DNA of 64,000 bases from Gordonia sp. (in: high G+C Gram-positive bacteria) (GCF_020438995.1 NZ_JAGQTN010000089.1:1-64000), one strand, 5' to 3'; numbered from the stretch's first letter, positions 1 through 10,204 are shown. Numbers and translations are program-made. The notes: generated from the letters alone by a model not told the origin.

Positions 1-2723
1 AGATGGAGGCCGAGCTCGGTATCGACTCCATCAAGCAGGTCGAGATCCTCTCGGCGCTTCAGGCGCAGTACCCGGGTGCCCCGGAGATTCCCGGTTCCGA
101 ACTGGCGTCGATGCGCACCCTGCAGGATGTCGTGAACTCCGTTGCGGCGTTCGCCGCGCCCGCCACCCCCGCCCCGGCAGCACAGCCGGCCGCCGCACAG
201 CCGACCGGTCCGACCCAGTCGCCGAGCGACGTCGTCCTGGAAATCGTGTCGGAGAAGACCGGCTATCCCGCCGACATGCTGGGCTTGGAGATGGAGATGG
301 AGGCCGAGCTCGGTATCGACTCCATCAAGCAGGTCGAGATCCTCTCGGCACTGCAATCCCGCTACCCGGGTGCCCCGGAGATTCCCGGTTCCGAGCTCGC
401 GTCGATGCGCACCCTGCAAGACGTGGTGAACTCGATCGCGGGTTTTGACGGCGGCAGCGCTACGACGGCCAAAGCCGTTGCCGCAGCATCTGATTCGGCC
501 GATTTCGACGCCACACCCACCGTCGGTCTGAGCTGTACCGAAGCGCAGCTGCGTGTCGTACCGCCAGCCGGTTTCGCCATGGGTGGCCTACAGGACGGCG
601 ACGTACTGATCACCCGTGAGGACCCGGCCTTCGCCGACGCCCTCGAACGGGTGCTCGTCACCCACGGCATCAAGGCCAGGGCCGTCGACGAGGTGCCCGA
701 CGAGGCAGGCGCGGTCATCAGCCTCGCCGCGCTCGGCACCGTCCGGACCCCCGACGAGTGCGTCGACATGCACGTGCGCGCCTTCCATGCCGCCCGCGCT
801 GTCGCCAAGAGCAGCGCCGCATCACGAGTGTTCGTCACCATCCAGGCCACCGGCGGCACCTTCGCCGGCGGCGACGTCCCGACCGGCGTCGCCAGCCTTG
901 TCAAGACCGCGAGCTGGGAGTGGCCCAACGCATCAGTGCGCGCCATCGACATCGAAATCCTCGATCCCGAACGGATCGCGGCCGAACTCCTCGCCGGCGG
1001 CAGCGGTGTCGAGGTGGCCCTGCGGGCCGACGGCACGCGCCTGGTCGCCATCGACGAGGTCGACGCCACCGAGGTCGGGGAGACCATCCCCGTCCCGGCC
1101 GAAGGTGTCGTCGTCGTCACCGGCGGTGCCCGCGGCGTGACCGCACGCTCGGCGCTGGCACTGGCCAGACGGCACGGTCTGCGGCTGGCTCTGCTCGGTC
1201 GCACCGCACTGGCGCCGGAGTCGGCGGACGAGCCGGCCGGCACCACCGCAACCGAGATCGCGACCGCGCTCGCGTCCTCGGCCCGCGCCCGCGGGGAGTC
1301 CCTGACCCTGCCGCAGGCCCGCGCCGCAGCCGAAAAGCTTCTTGCCGCGAGGGAAGTTCGGGAGACGCTCGCGACCGCCCAGCGGCAAGGGACGGTGGCA
1401 CAGTACTTCGCCGCCGACACCACCGACCGGGATGCGCTGTACGCCTCGCTGGAGCAGGTGCGTCACACCCTCGGCCCGATCGTGGGGCTCGTCCACGGCG
1501 CCGGAGTCCTCGCGGACCGCCGTCTCGAAGACCTCGAGGACGACGGCTTCCTGCGCGTGTTCCGCACCAAACTGATCGGTGCCGAAACCCTCCTGGCGGC
1601 CACCTCGGCCGACGAACTGCGGTTCATCGCCTTGTTCTCATCCATTGCGGCCCGCGCCGGCAACCCCGGACAGGCCGCCTACGCCTCCGCCAACGCGGCA
1701 CTCGACTCCATCGCGGCCCGCGAGGCCCGTCGCCGCGGCGACAACTGCGTGGTCCGGGCGTTCGGCTGGGGTCCGTGGGACGGCGGCATGGTCGACGCGA
1801 CGCTCAAGAGCCGCTTCACAGAGGCAGGCGTCGGAGTAATCCCGATCGGGGAGGGCGCCGAGTTCTTCGCCCGGCACGCCCTGGGACGGGCATCGGCCAC
1901 CGCCGTTGTGGTCGCCGCCCCGGCAGCACCGCAGCTGCGGTCGACCACCCTGGCCTGGGACATCTCCGTGGAGGCGGCGCCGGTGCTCGCCGACCATCAG
2001 GTGCGCGGCAACGTCGTCATCCCGGTGGTGTTCGTTCTCGATGCCGTACTGCGTGCAGTGCGTGGTCTGGCCAACGCGGACGCCCCGGTGATCCGGGACT
2101 TCCGCGTGCTGTCGGGAGTGACGTTCCCGGCAGGGGAGCAGCACGCGCTGACCATCGAGGTCGTCGCGGACGGCGCCGCCTACGCGGTCAGCATCCGCGA
2201 CGCCGGCGGCCGGACCCGCTACAGTGCCCGAGTCGAATCGGGGTCGGCCACTGATCTGCCGGTGTCGGTATCGGCTGCCGGTGACCGAGCGTGGCCGTTC
2301 GGAGTGGCAGACGCGTACGCGGGACCGCTGTTTCACGGACCGGCTTTCCAGGTGATCGACCAGCTCACCGCATTCGGTGCGGCCGGCGGTTCGGCCCTGC
2401 TCAAGGTGAAGGGTGAGGCCGGCTGGACCGGCGGCGCCTGGTCGACCGATCCCGCCGCGCTCGACGGCGCCCTGCAACTGGGCATTCTGTGGGCCTCGGC
2501 GCAGGGAATGCCGCTGGTTCTCCCCGTCAGCGTGGGGCGTGCGGTGTTCACCGCGCCGTTCCCCGCTGAAGGTGAAGTGCAGTGCCGTCTGGCGGCGTTC
2601 CCGCTCGGCGACAAGCGTGTCGACTACGACATCGTGTTCGAGACCACCGACGGTGCACCGATCGCGTCACTTGAAGGTGTCGAGTTCTATGTCGCCGGTA
2701 ACGCAGACGGTGCCACCGCGTGA
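1..2723 (+). CDS. PUFA-synthase-like subunit, C-terminal part (ACP-ACP-KR-DH), 5' truncated by window edge
   Basis: The open frame enters from before the window, so the N-terminal domains are missing; in known PfaA/Pfa2 proteins these are KS and malonyl-transferase. Visible residues count from codon 3-5. Two acyl carrier domains carry GIDSIK phosphopantetheine motifs (Ser9 and Ser107) with the KQVEIL context typical of PUFA synthase ACPs. An Ala/Pro linker separates them. A ketoreductase follows: TGGARGV nucleotide-binding motif near residue 372, and FSS...AAYASAN catalytic region near 543-563. The last domain is a PKS-type dehydratase with HxxxGxxxxP (DHQVRGNVVIP, near 665) and a second-half DGALQL motif near 820. 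It ends in a GTGA overlap with the next subunit, indicating co-translation. The role is iterative reduction and dehydration of a long-chain acyl group. Product identity cannot be read from sequence. Confidence 0.9.
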   Translation, partial: MEAELGIDSIKQVEILSALQAQYPGAPEIPGSELASMRTLQDVVNSVAAFAAPATPAPAAQPAAAQPTGPTQSPSDVVLEIVSEKTGYPADMLGLEMEMEAELGIDSIKQVEILSALQSRYPGAPEIPGSELASMRTLQDVVNSIAGFDGGSATTAKAVAAASDSADFDATPTVGLSCTEAQLRVVPPAGFAMGGLQDGDVLITREDPAFADALERVLVTHGIKARAVDEVPDEAGAVISLAALGTVRTPDECVDMHVRAFHAARAVAKSSAASRVFVTIQATGGTFAGGDVPTGVASLVKTASWEWPNASVRAIDIEILDPERIAAELLAGGSGVEVALRADGTRLVAIDEVDATEVGETIPVPAEGVVVVTGGARGVTARSALALARRHGLRLALLGRTALAPESADEPAGTTATEIATALASSARARGESLTLPQARAAAEKLLAAREVRETLATAQRQGTVAQYFAADTTDRDALYASLEQVRHTLGPIVGLVHGAGVLADRRLEDLEDDGFLRVFRTKLIGAETLLAATSADELRFIALFSSIAARAGNPGQAAYASANAALDSIAAREARRRGDNCVVRAFGWGPWDGGMVDATLKSRFTEAGVGVIPIGEGAEFFARHALGRASATAVVVAAPAAPQLRSTTLAWDISVEAAPVLADHQVRGNVVIPVVFVLDAVLRAVRGLANADAPVIRDFRVLSGVTFPAGEQHALTIEVVADGAAYAVSIRDAGGRTRYSARVESGSATDLPVSVSAAGDRAWPFGVADAYAGPLFHGPAFQVIDQLTAFGAAGGSALLKVKGEAGWTGGAWSTDPAALDGALQLGILWASAQGMPLVLPVSVGRAVFTAPFPAEGEVQCRLAAFPLGDKRVDYDIVFETTDGAPIASLEGVEFYVAGNADGATA
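3..431 (+). repeat. Tandem ACP-encoding DNA repeats (two visible copies)
   Basis: Bases 3-140 and 297-434 are almost identical, differing at a few mostly synonymous positions; they encode the two ACP cores. The GGAGAT/GGAGATGGAGGC stretch just before copy two suggests that the window begins inside an earlier ACP copy of the same array. PUFA synthases usually carry several tandem ACPs, so the true copy number lies outside the window. Confidence 0.85.
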
Positions 2724-5700
2724 GCGATTTCGCGCCGATCGCGATCGTCGGCCGCAGTTGCCTGCTGCCCGGAGCATCGACCCCGAGTGACCTGTTCGAC
2801 GCCACTCTGGCCGGCCGCAGCCTGCTGACCCCCACCCCGCGCGATCACTGGCGCGGGGTGGACCCGCAGGCGTTGGCGACCAGCGACAAACCGGGCCTGC
2901 GGGTCGCCTCGGCCACCGGCGGCATCGTGGACGACTCTGCGCTGGACCTGACCGATATCGCGGCACGGATCCCGGACTTCGATCGGCTCGATCCGCTGGT
3001 GAGTTGGCTGGCGCACTGCGCGCGGACGGCGCTGCCCGGCAATGAGGCAACGACGCGAACCGGTCTGATCGTCGGCAACCTGTCCTACCCGTCGACGATG
3101 AACACCGCGTTCGTCGAAAGTGTCTGGGCGGGCGGCGAGTACGTCGACCCCCGCAACCGGTTCTCCTCGGGCTTGCCGGTGCACCTGGTCGCCGGGGCGC
3201 TGGGCCTCGACGGTCCGGCTTACGCCCTCGACGCCGCGTGCGCGTCGTCGCTGTACGCGATCAAACTGGCCTGTGATGCCCTCCATGACGGCGCCGCCGA
3301 CCTGATGCTCGCCGGAGGTATCAACGGCGCCGACGATCTGTTCCTGCATCTCGGGTTCACGTCCCTGAGGGCACTGAGCCCGTCGGGCCGCTCCCGCCCG
3401 TTCCACGCCGAAGCCGACGGCCTGGTGCCGTCCGCCGGTGCCGCCCTAGTCGCCCTCAAACGGCTCGCCGACGCCGAACGCGACGGTGATCGCATTCTCG
3501 GTGTCATCCGAGGCGTCGGGTTGTCCAACGACGGCCGCCAGAGCGGCATCCTGGCGCCGGCGGCGTCCGGGCAGACCGCCGCGATGCGTGATGCGCTTGC
3601 CCAGGCGGGCCTGAATCCGGCCGATGTCGACTACATCGACTGCCACGCCACCGGCACCGTCTTGGGTGATGCCACCGAACTGGAAAGCCTGCGCGAAGCC
3701 TACGGTGACGCACCTCTCAAACTCGGTGCCCTCAAAGGCAACCTCGGACACACGATCACAGTGTCGGGGGCGGCGAGCCTGGTCAACGTGCTCTCGGCGA
3801 TGGAAGCGGGCACGTTACCGCCGTCGCTGTGCGACGCCCAGACCCCGGCCCTGGCCGACACCCCGTTCACGTTGGTGACCGAACCCACCCGCTGGGCCGC
3901 GGCCGTCAAGACGGCGGCGGTCAGCAACTTCGGGTTCGGCGGCAACAACGCCCACCTGATCGTCCAGAACTACGTACCCGCCGAGCAGCAATCGCCGGCA
4001 ACGCCGCCCGCACGGCACGACGGCGACGTCGTCATCTGCGGTCTGGGGGCGGTCACCGGCGACACCGCCGACATCGACGAATTCCGCAGGCGCGCACTCG
4101 GTCCCGAAGCCGAACCGACCGCGCTCGACAATGTGCGACTCGAACTGGCCGGCCTGGGTTTCCCACCCAGCGAACTCAAGGGCAGCCTCGCCCAGCAGAC
4201 CACGGTCCTTGCCGCCGCCGCGCAGGCGCTGCACGGGATCGGCACCGAACGTGATCGCACCGGCGTCGTCATCGGCATGGGCTGCGATGCGATGATCGGC
4301 CGCCAGCGCCTTCGGGTCCTGCACACCGACGACGAGGCGTGGCTGACCGCCAACACCCAATCGGCGCCGCAACTGACCGCCGACGGAGTGGTGGGCACGA
4401 TGCCCAACATCCCCGCCAACCGCATTCACGCTCAGCGTGACTTCCGCGGGTTCGGGTTCACCGTGTCCAGCGAGGAACTGTCGGGCATCACCGCCCTGAA
4501 GATCGCCGCCCGCGCGTTGCGCGCCGGAGAACTCGATACCGTGCTCGCCGGCGCCGTCGATCTGTGCCGTGAACCGGCGCACCGACGGGCAGCCGATGCC
4601 GTCACCGGCGACACCACCGAGCACGGCGATGCCGCGGTGGTGTTCGTCCTCAAACGGCGCGCCGACGCCGAGGCCGCAGGGGAGCAGATCCTTGCAGTCC
4701 TCGACACCGACAGCACCCCGGACACCGACAGCACTCCGGACGCGGATTCGGCGGCGATCGCCGCGGGCCGCTTCGGACGTACCCACGCCGCATCGGCGGC
4801 CGTCGAGATCGCCGCACAGGTCATGGCGCTCGGTTCCCGAGTCCGGGTCGAGCCCAGCGGTCCGCAACCCGCGCCGGCCGAGAACACCGCCCAGGTGCGG
4901 GTATCCGCGCTCGGCGGCCGCACCGACAGTATCGGCGTGCGCGTCGACACCGATGCTCCCGCGCCACTGTCACCCGGACTGCTGCCGATCACCGAGCGAT
5001 ATTCCGCCGGTAGTGATGCCGAACTGCTGGACGCACTACGCAGCGGCCGGCAGGGCGGCGACGGACCGGTACGGTGCGCGCTCGTCGCCGACAATCCGGC
5101 CACCCTCGACACCTTGCGCCGCGGCGCCGCCGACCAGCTCGCGCGCGGTGCGGCACCGGCCGGGCCCGGCATCCTGTTCGCCGACGCCCCGATCAGCGGC
5201 GAGATCGGCTTCACCTTCACCGGTGCGGCCGCCGCCTATCCCGGAGCAGGCCGCGAACTGCTGCTGGCCTGGCCCGAGGTGGCCGAGGCACTGGCACAAC
5301 GGTTTCCCGGCGGCGCCGACCTGGTTCCGGAGATGTACGGCGACGACATCACCGGCCTGGATCCGTACTTCCAGCTGACCGGCTGCGCGGTCGTATGCCA
5401 GACCCAAGCCGAATTCTCGCGGACCGTGCTGGGCCTGCAACCGACGGCAGCGATCGGTCTGTCATCCGGCGAGACCAATTCACTGATGGCATTCGGGGTG
5501 TGGCGCGACCTGCAGCCCATGCTTGCCGAGATCGTCGACTCACGCATGTACGGTCGGCAGATCACCGGTGAATGCCGCATCGCCGGCGAGGCCTGGGGCG
5601 AGGGCAGCAAGCCCACCGAGTGGGAGTGCTGGCGGATCAGCGCACCGCGCGAGCAGATCGACGCGGCGCTCGCAGCAGAACCTCGCGCCTACATGACGAT

Positions 5701-8700
5701 TGTGCAGGCACCCGACGATTGTGTGATCGGTGGCGACCCACAGGCGTGCAAACGGGTGATCGAGGCGCTCGGCAACCCGCCCAACATGTACCTCGGCCTG
5801 GACATGGTGATCCATTGCGAGGCGATGACACCGTTCACCGACGTGTGGCACCGCATCCACTCCCGCGAGACCTTCCCGGTGCAGGGCGTGCGCTTCTACA
5901 GCAACGGCGTCACCGGCGCGTACACCCCGACCCGTGAGGCCGCGGCCGACGCGATCACCCGGCAGGCACTCGAACCGATCGACTTCCCCGCCACGATCCG
6001 TCAGGCATGGGATGACGGCGTCCGCGTCTTCGTCGAGCACGGCCCGCGCGGGATCCTGACCGCCGCGATCCCCAAGATCCTCGGCGATCGGCCGCACGTG
6101 GCGGTTGCCCTCGACGCACAGGAACGGCGTGGGCTGCGCGCACTCGCCGAGACCGTGTCCAAGCTGTGGGTGCACGGGGTGCCGGTGGCCGTCGAGAACT
6201 TCGACGCCCGCATCCAGTACCTACGCGACCAGCAGTCCGGCGAATCGTCAGAATCCGTGCGCACGTTGAGCTTTGCCGGGCACTGGCCCGACATCACCCC
6301 CGCTGCCGGAGCTTCCGCGACCGCGACCCCCGCGACCGCCAGTCCTGTGGTACCGCCGGCCCCGAGTGCTCCGGGCGGCCCCAACGGTCAGGCCGTTATA
6401 TCACCGAAAATCATTGAACCAGTGGCTGTTTCAGCAGACCAGAAGGTGAGTTCCCTGATGCCCGTACCCGACACCGCCCCGGCACAGCACATGCCGCCGG
6501 CACCGTCGTACCCACCCGCGCTGGTCCTGCCGCAGACCGTGGTCACCCAGACCGAGTACGTGAGCGTTCCCGCCGCCGCGTCCGCCGCACCCACCGGCCA
6601 GGTACCCGCGGCGGTGGTCAGTGACCCGTCCGCTGCGGTGCTCGGCGTCATCGACTCGGTCGGTGCCGCGCACACCTCGTTCGTCGAACGACAGGCGCAG
6701 GCACATGCCGCGTTCCTGCAGACACGTGAGGCGATGCTGGCGGTGGTTGCCCGCCGCCGCGGTGAACTGCCTGCACGTATTGTGGCCGGTCCATCGGCAC
6801 CTGCCGCTGCGCCGCCCGCCGCAGCGGTCGTCGTCGCGCCAGTGATCTCCACACCTGTGGTTTCCGCGCCGGCAGCCGCTGCACCCGTCGTCGCCGCGCC
6901 GGCAGCGCCGGCCCCGATCGCGGCCCCGCCGACGCCCGCGCCGGCCGCAGCTTTCGTGCCGCCGCAGACACCTCCTGTGCGTGAGGAATCGGCCCCCGCT
7001 CCGTCGGCCGCGGGACCGGCTCCGCTGTGGACCCGCGCGCAACTCGAAATCCTCGCCGGAGGCAATGTCTCGGAGGTCATGGGGCCGAAGTTCGCCGAAT
7101 ACGATCAGTACGAGCGGCTGGTGCGGATGCCCGAACCGCCGCTGCTGCTGGCCGACCGGGTGATGAGCATCGACGGTGAACCGGGCACCATGAAGACCGG
7201 CACCATCGTCACCGAAACCGACGTCGACCCCGACGCCTGGTACATGCACAACGGACGCATGTCACCGGGTGTGGTCATCGAATCGGGGCAGGCCGACCTG
7301 CTGCTCGCTTCGTGGCTCGGCGCCGACTTCAGCAACCGCAGCGAACGTGTGTACCGGCTGCTGGGCTGCGATCTGACGTTCATGGGTGAGCTGCCCAAGG
7401 GCGGGGAGACGCTGCACTACGAGATCCACATCGACGGCCATGCCAAGACCGGCGACACCCGCCTGTTCTTCTTCCACTACGACTGCTACATCGGCGACCG
7501 CCTGATGATCTCGGTCCGCAACGGCCAGGCCGGGTTCTTCTCCAACGCCGAACTCGCCGACTCCGACGGTGTGCTCTGGGATGCCGCCGACGACGCACCC
7601 CGCGAGGGCGCTCGCCGCGACACACCGCCGCAGGTCACCACCAAGCGGTCCTTCAGCGCCGCCGACCTGGAGGCCTACGTCGACGGTCACGCCTACACCT
7701 GCTTCGGTGAGGGCTTCGAGCGTGCCGCCGCGCATTCGCGCACCCCGTCGCTGCCCAAGGGCCAGCTGCGGTTGTTCGACGAGATCGCCGAATTCGATCC
7801 GGAGGGCGGCCCGTGGGGCCGCGGCTACCTGCGCGCCCGCGCGCACGTGCCGGCCGACTCCTGGTTCTACAACGGGCATTTCAAGAACGACCCGTGCATG
7901 CCCGGCACCCTGATGGCCGATGCGGCCACGCAAGCACTGTCGTTCGCGATGGCCGCCTACGGCTTCACCATCGAACACGACGGCTGGCGCTTCGAGCCGG
8001 TGCCCGACGAGATGAGCCGGTTCGTATGCCGCGGGCAGGTCATCCCGGACGCCGACCACACCCTCGACTACGAGGTCTTCATCGAAGAAATCGTCGACGG
8101 ACCCATCCCGACGGTGTACGCCGCATTGCTGTGCCGCAGCGACGGTTTCAAGGTGTTCCACGCCCGCCGCTTCGGTATCCGGCTGGTCCCGGACTGGCCG
8201 ATGCCCCCGGGTGCCCCCGGCCCGGTGCACATCCTGGAAGGCACCACCGACGTTCGCGGCGACTACGGTGCGCTGCTCGCCTGTGGTCGCGGCATGCCCT
8301 CGGACGCGTTCGGTGAGCTGTACAAGCCGTTCGACGGCACGCGTCGCGCGCCGCGTCTGCCCGATGAGCCGTACCACTTCGTCTCGCGGATCATCAGCGT
8401 CGACAGCCCGCCCGGGGTGCCGACCAAGGGCGGCACCTGCGTCGCCGAATACGACGTGCCCGCCGACGCCTGGTACCTGGCCGACACCCACTCTGATGCC
8501 GTGCCGCTGTCGGTGCTGATCGAAATCCTGCTGCAGCCGTGCGGCTGGCTGTCCTCGTACAACGGCTTCGCCGCCAATCGTCTCGACGACGTGCTGTTCC
8601 GCAACCTCGACGGCAAGAACATCACCCAGCTGCGCCCGGCCCTCGTCGGCACCTTGCGGGTGTCGACGACGATGGAACGCTACGCCGAGGGCGGCGGATC

Positions 8701-9343
8701 GACGATCTGCTTCTTCGACGTCGTCTGCACCCAGAACGACGAAGTGGTCATGACGATGAACACCGCGTTCGGCTTCTTCAAGCCGGAGGCGATGGAGAAC
8801 CAGGTGGGTCTCAAGTCGCCGCAGTTCACCCTCGACGGGCTGAACGCAGAGGCCCCGGTGAACGTCGAGTACCTCGGTCCGGAACTGTCCGGCGCGCCGT
8901 ACCTGCATCAGGGACGCCTACAGGTGCTCGACCGTGTCAAGTTCTGGCCGGGTGCCGGCGAGGCCGGTCTGGGCCGCGCCGTCGCCATCTACGACGTGCA
9001 CCCGGAGGCCTGGTTCTTCAAGGCGCACTTCTTCCAGGACCCGGTGCAGCCCGGCTCGCTCGGCCTGGAAGCGATGCAGCAGTGTGCTCGTGCCGCTGCC
9101 CGGCTCGCCGGTGTCGCCGACGGTGCCACCCACTTCGAGCAGGTCGCCCACGACCAGTCCTTCGACTGGAGCTTCCGCGGCCAGGTCACGCCGCTGGCCA
9201 AGTTGGCCCGCTCGGCCGTGGAGATCCTGTCGGTGGAAACCGACGAACGCGGCACCCTCGTCGTGTTCAACGGCACCTTCTGGGTCGACGACCTGTGCAT
9301 CTACGAAACGAAGAAGATGGGCGTCCGCGCCGTCCGCGCCTGA
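2720..9343 (+). CDS. PUFA-synthase-like subunit KS-CLF-AT-DH-DH (Pfa3/PfaC-type)
   Basis: The protein has 2207 residues and a GTG start overlapping the previous stop. An active ketosynthase (about 1-420) has Cys174 in DAACASS, His309 in DCHATGT and His344 in GNLGH. A second KS-fold (about 432-700) has SSEELSG where the Cys should be, so it is a chain-length-factor-like domain. An acyltransferase (about 825-1160) has Ser915 in GLSSGE. A Pro/Ala-rich linker (about 1200-1445) is followed by four hot-dog units forming two FabA-like dehydratase pairs, with histidines near 1508, 1719, 1925 and 2102. The order KS-CLF-AT-DH-DH matches terrestrial myxobacterial Pfa3; the C-terminal 1-acylglycerol-phosphate acyltransferase found there is absent. 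A short DTDSTP repeat lies at 662-677. The enoyl reductase (PfaD/Pfa1) is not in the window and is probably upstream. Confidence 0.92.
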   Translation: MSDFAPIAIVGRSCLLPGASTPSDLFDATLAGRSLLTPTPRDHWRGVDPQALATSDKPGLRVASATGGIVDDSALDLTDIAARIPDFDRLDPLVSWLAHCARTALPGNEATTRTGLIVGNLSYPSTMNTAFVESVWAGGEYVDPRNRFSSGLPVHLVAGALGLDGPAYALDAACASSLYAIKLACDALHDGAADLMLAGGINGADDLFLHLGFTSLRALSPSGRSRPFHAEADGLVPSAGAALVALKRLADAERDGDRILGVIRGVGLSNDGRQSGILAPAASGQTAAMRDALAQAGLNPADVDYIDCHATGTVLGDATELESLREAYGDAPLKLGALKGNLGHTITVSGAASLVNVLSAMEAGTLPPSLCDAQTPALADTPFTLVTEPTRWAAAVKTAAVSNFGFGGNNAHLIVQNYVPAEQQSPATPPARHDGDVVICGLGAVTGDTADIDEFRRRALGPEAEPTALDNVRLELAGLGFPPSELKGSLAQQTTVLAAAAQALHGIGTERDRTGVVIGMGCDAMIGRQRLRVLHTDDEAWLTANTQSAPQLTADGVVGTMPNIPANRIHAQRDFRGFGFTVSSEELSGITALKIAARALRAGELDTVLAGAVDLCREPAHRRAADAVTGDTTEHGDAAVVFVLKRRADAEAAGEQILAVLDTDSTPDTDSTPDADSAAIAAGRFGRTHAASAAVEIAAQVMALGSRVRVEPSGPQPAPAENTAQVRVSALGGRTDSIGVRVDTDAPAPLSPGLLPITERYSAGSDAELLDALRSGRQGGDGPVRCALVADNPATLDTLRRGAADQLARGAAPAGPGILFADAPISGEIGFTFTGAAAAYPGAGRELLLAWPEVAEALAQRFPGGADLVPEMYGDDITGLDPYFQLTGCAVVCQTQAEFSRTVLGLQPTAAIGLSSGETNSLMAFGVWRDLQPMLAEIVDSRMYGRQITGECRIAGEAWGEGSKPTEWECWRISAPREQIDAALAAEPRAYMTIVQAPDDCVIGGDPQACKRVIEALGNPPNMYLGLDMVIHCEAMTPFTDVWHRIHSRETFPVQGVRFYSNGVTGAYTPTREAAADAITRQALEPIDFPATIRQAWDDGVRVFVEHGPRGILTAAIPKILGDRPHVAVALDAQERRGLRALAETVSKLWVHGVPVAVENFDARIQYLRDQQSGESSESVRTLSFAGHWPDITPAAGASATATPATASPVVPPAPSAPGGPNGQAVISPKIIEPVAVSADQKVSSLMPVPDTAPAQHMPPAPSYPPALVLPQTVVTQTEYVSVPAAASAAPTGQVPAAVVSDPSAAVLGVIDSVGAAHTSFVERQAQAHAAFLQTREAMLAVVARRRGELPARIVAGPSAPAAAPPAAAVVVAPVISTPVVSAPAAAAPVVAAPAAPAPIAAPPTPAPAAAFVPPQTPPVREESAPAPSAAGPAPLWTRAQLEILAGGNVSEVMGPKFAEYDQYERLVRMPEPPLLLADRVMSIDGEPGTMKTGTIVTETDVDPDAWYMHNGRMSPGVVIESGQADLLLASWLGADFSNRSERVYRLLGCDLTFMGELPKGGETLHYEIHIDGHAKTGDTRLFFFHYDCYIGDRLMISVRNGQAGFFSNAELADSDGVLWDAADDAPREGARRDTPPQVTTKRSFSAADLEAYVDGHAYTCFGEGFERAAAHSRTPSLPKGQLRLFDEIAEFDPEGGPWGRGYLRARAHVPADSWFYNGHFKNDPCMPGTLMADAATQALSFAMAAYGFTIEHDGWRFEPVPDEMSRFVCRGQVIPDADHTLDYEVFIEEIVDGPIPTVYAALLCRSDGFKVFHARRFGIRLVPDWPMPPGAPGPVHILEGTTDVRGDYGALLACGRGMPSDAFGELYKPFDGTRRAPRLPDEPYHFVSRIISVDSPPGVPTKGGTCVAEYDVPADAWYLADTHSDAVPLSVLIEILLQPCGWLSSYNGFAANRLDDVLFRNLDGKNITQLRPALVGTLRVSTTMERYAEGGGSTICFFDVVCTQNDEVVMTMNTAFGFFKPEAMENQVGLKSPQFTLDGLNAEAPVNVEYLGPELSGAPYLHQGRLQVLDRVKFWPGAGEAGLGRAVAIYDVHPEAWFFKAHFFQDPVQPGSLGLEAMQQCARAAARLAGVADGATHFEQVAHDQSFDWSFRGQVTPLAKLARSAVEILSVETDERGTLVVFNGTFWVDDLCIYETKKMGVRAVRA

Positions 9344-9360
9344 CACACCCCTCGATTGTG

Positions 9361-9394
9361 TGAATCCACCCCGCCGGCACACGGGGTGGATTCA
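9361..9394 (+). terminator. Hairpin terminator of the Pfa operon
   Basis: A perfect 13-bp stem (9361-9373 with 9382-9394) and an 8-nt loop begin 17 nt after the stop codon of the large subunit. There is no long T tract, which is common for actinobacterial intrinsic terminators. It separates the Pfa genes from the DUF1707 gene. Confidence 0.75.
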
Positions 9395-9489
9395 TGCATG
9401 TGGAGTGGTAACTGGGGTCTCTGTGCCTTGGTTGTGGCACTGGAGAACCGGACTTCACGCGATAGTCCGGCGTTGCTAGGGTGACCGGC

Positions 9490-10119
9490 ATGGCTGACAG
9501 CGACTCTCGTGATCGGTCCGACGACCGACTCCGGGTGGGTAATCCGGAAAGGGAACGCGCAGTCAGAATCCTCAGCGAAGCATTCGCAAATGCTTACCTT
9601 GATGTATCGGAGTTCGAGGAACGCTCAGGGCGTGCCTACCGAGCGCGTACGCGTCGTGAACTCCTCGAGGTCGTCGAAGATCTCCCGGGTGCCGCCACTG
9701 CGCTGTTCGGCGCTCCGATATCGGCAGTAGGCGGGACGCCAGGTGCGCTCCGCGATTCTGTTGTTCCGGCAGATCACCGGGTCGAGTACAACGTCCACAT
9801 GAAAAAGGTGAAACGCGTCGGGGTGTGGACCCCCGATCTGGCCATGCTGTTCACCGGATCGACGGCGACCATCGACCTGGACTTCGCGCAGGCCCAACTC
9901 CTGGGGCCAGTGGTCGACATCGAGTTGAAGGTATCGACGGCGAAGGTCAAGATCGGAATCGGATCGGACCAGCAGGTGCGAACCGACGGACTATGGAGTC
10001 CCGGAAGATTCTCTGTCATCGACAAGTCCGATGTGCCGATGGGTCCGATCCGGACAACCATCAACGTACATGGGTCCATGACGTCGATGAGCCTGCTCGT
10101 AGTCCGGAATTCGAGATAA
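9490..10119 (+). CDS. DUF1707 (SHOCT-like) domain protein
   Basis: The protein has 209 residues. The N-terminal segment (RVGNPERERAV ... ERSGRAYRARTRREL) is the DUF1707 signature found near the N terminus of many actinobacterial membrane or cell-wall-stress proteins. The C-terminal half is beta-rich, resembles the LiaF/DUF2154-like region and lacks membrane segments. I chose ATG 9490 because the AGGG just upstream has normal spacing; an in-frame GTG at 9481 is the alternative. It stands alone between the Pfa terminator and the convergent hipA-like gene. Function is unknown; a regulatory or envelope role is inferred only from the family. Confidence 0.75.
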   Translation: MADSDSRDRSDDRLRVGNPERERAVRILSEAFANAYLDVSEFEERSGRAYRARTRRELLEVVEDLPGAATALFGAPISAVGGTPGALRDSVVPADHRVEYNVHMKKVKRVGVWTPDLAMLFTGSTATIDLDFAQAQLLGPVVDIELKVSTAKVKIGIGSDQQVRTDGLWSPGRFSVIDKSDVPMGPIRTTINVHGSMTSMSLLVVRNSR

Positions 10120-10204
10120 CCGATCACTGGTCATTGAGCACCTCGATGACCTCTCACTTCAGATGTGCGGCGGTACCGGGATCGAAGCTGCGGTCGCTGT
10201 GTCA

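Noticed and set aside
7262..8908. 548-codon frame on the minus strand
   Set aside because: Antisense to the dehydratase region of the Pfa subunit; no ribosome binding site or domain.
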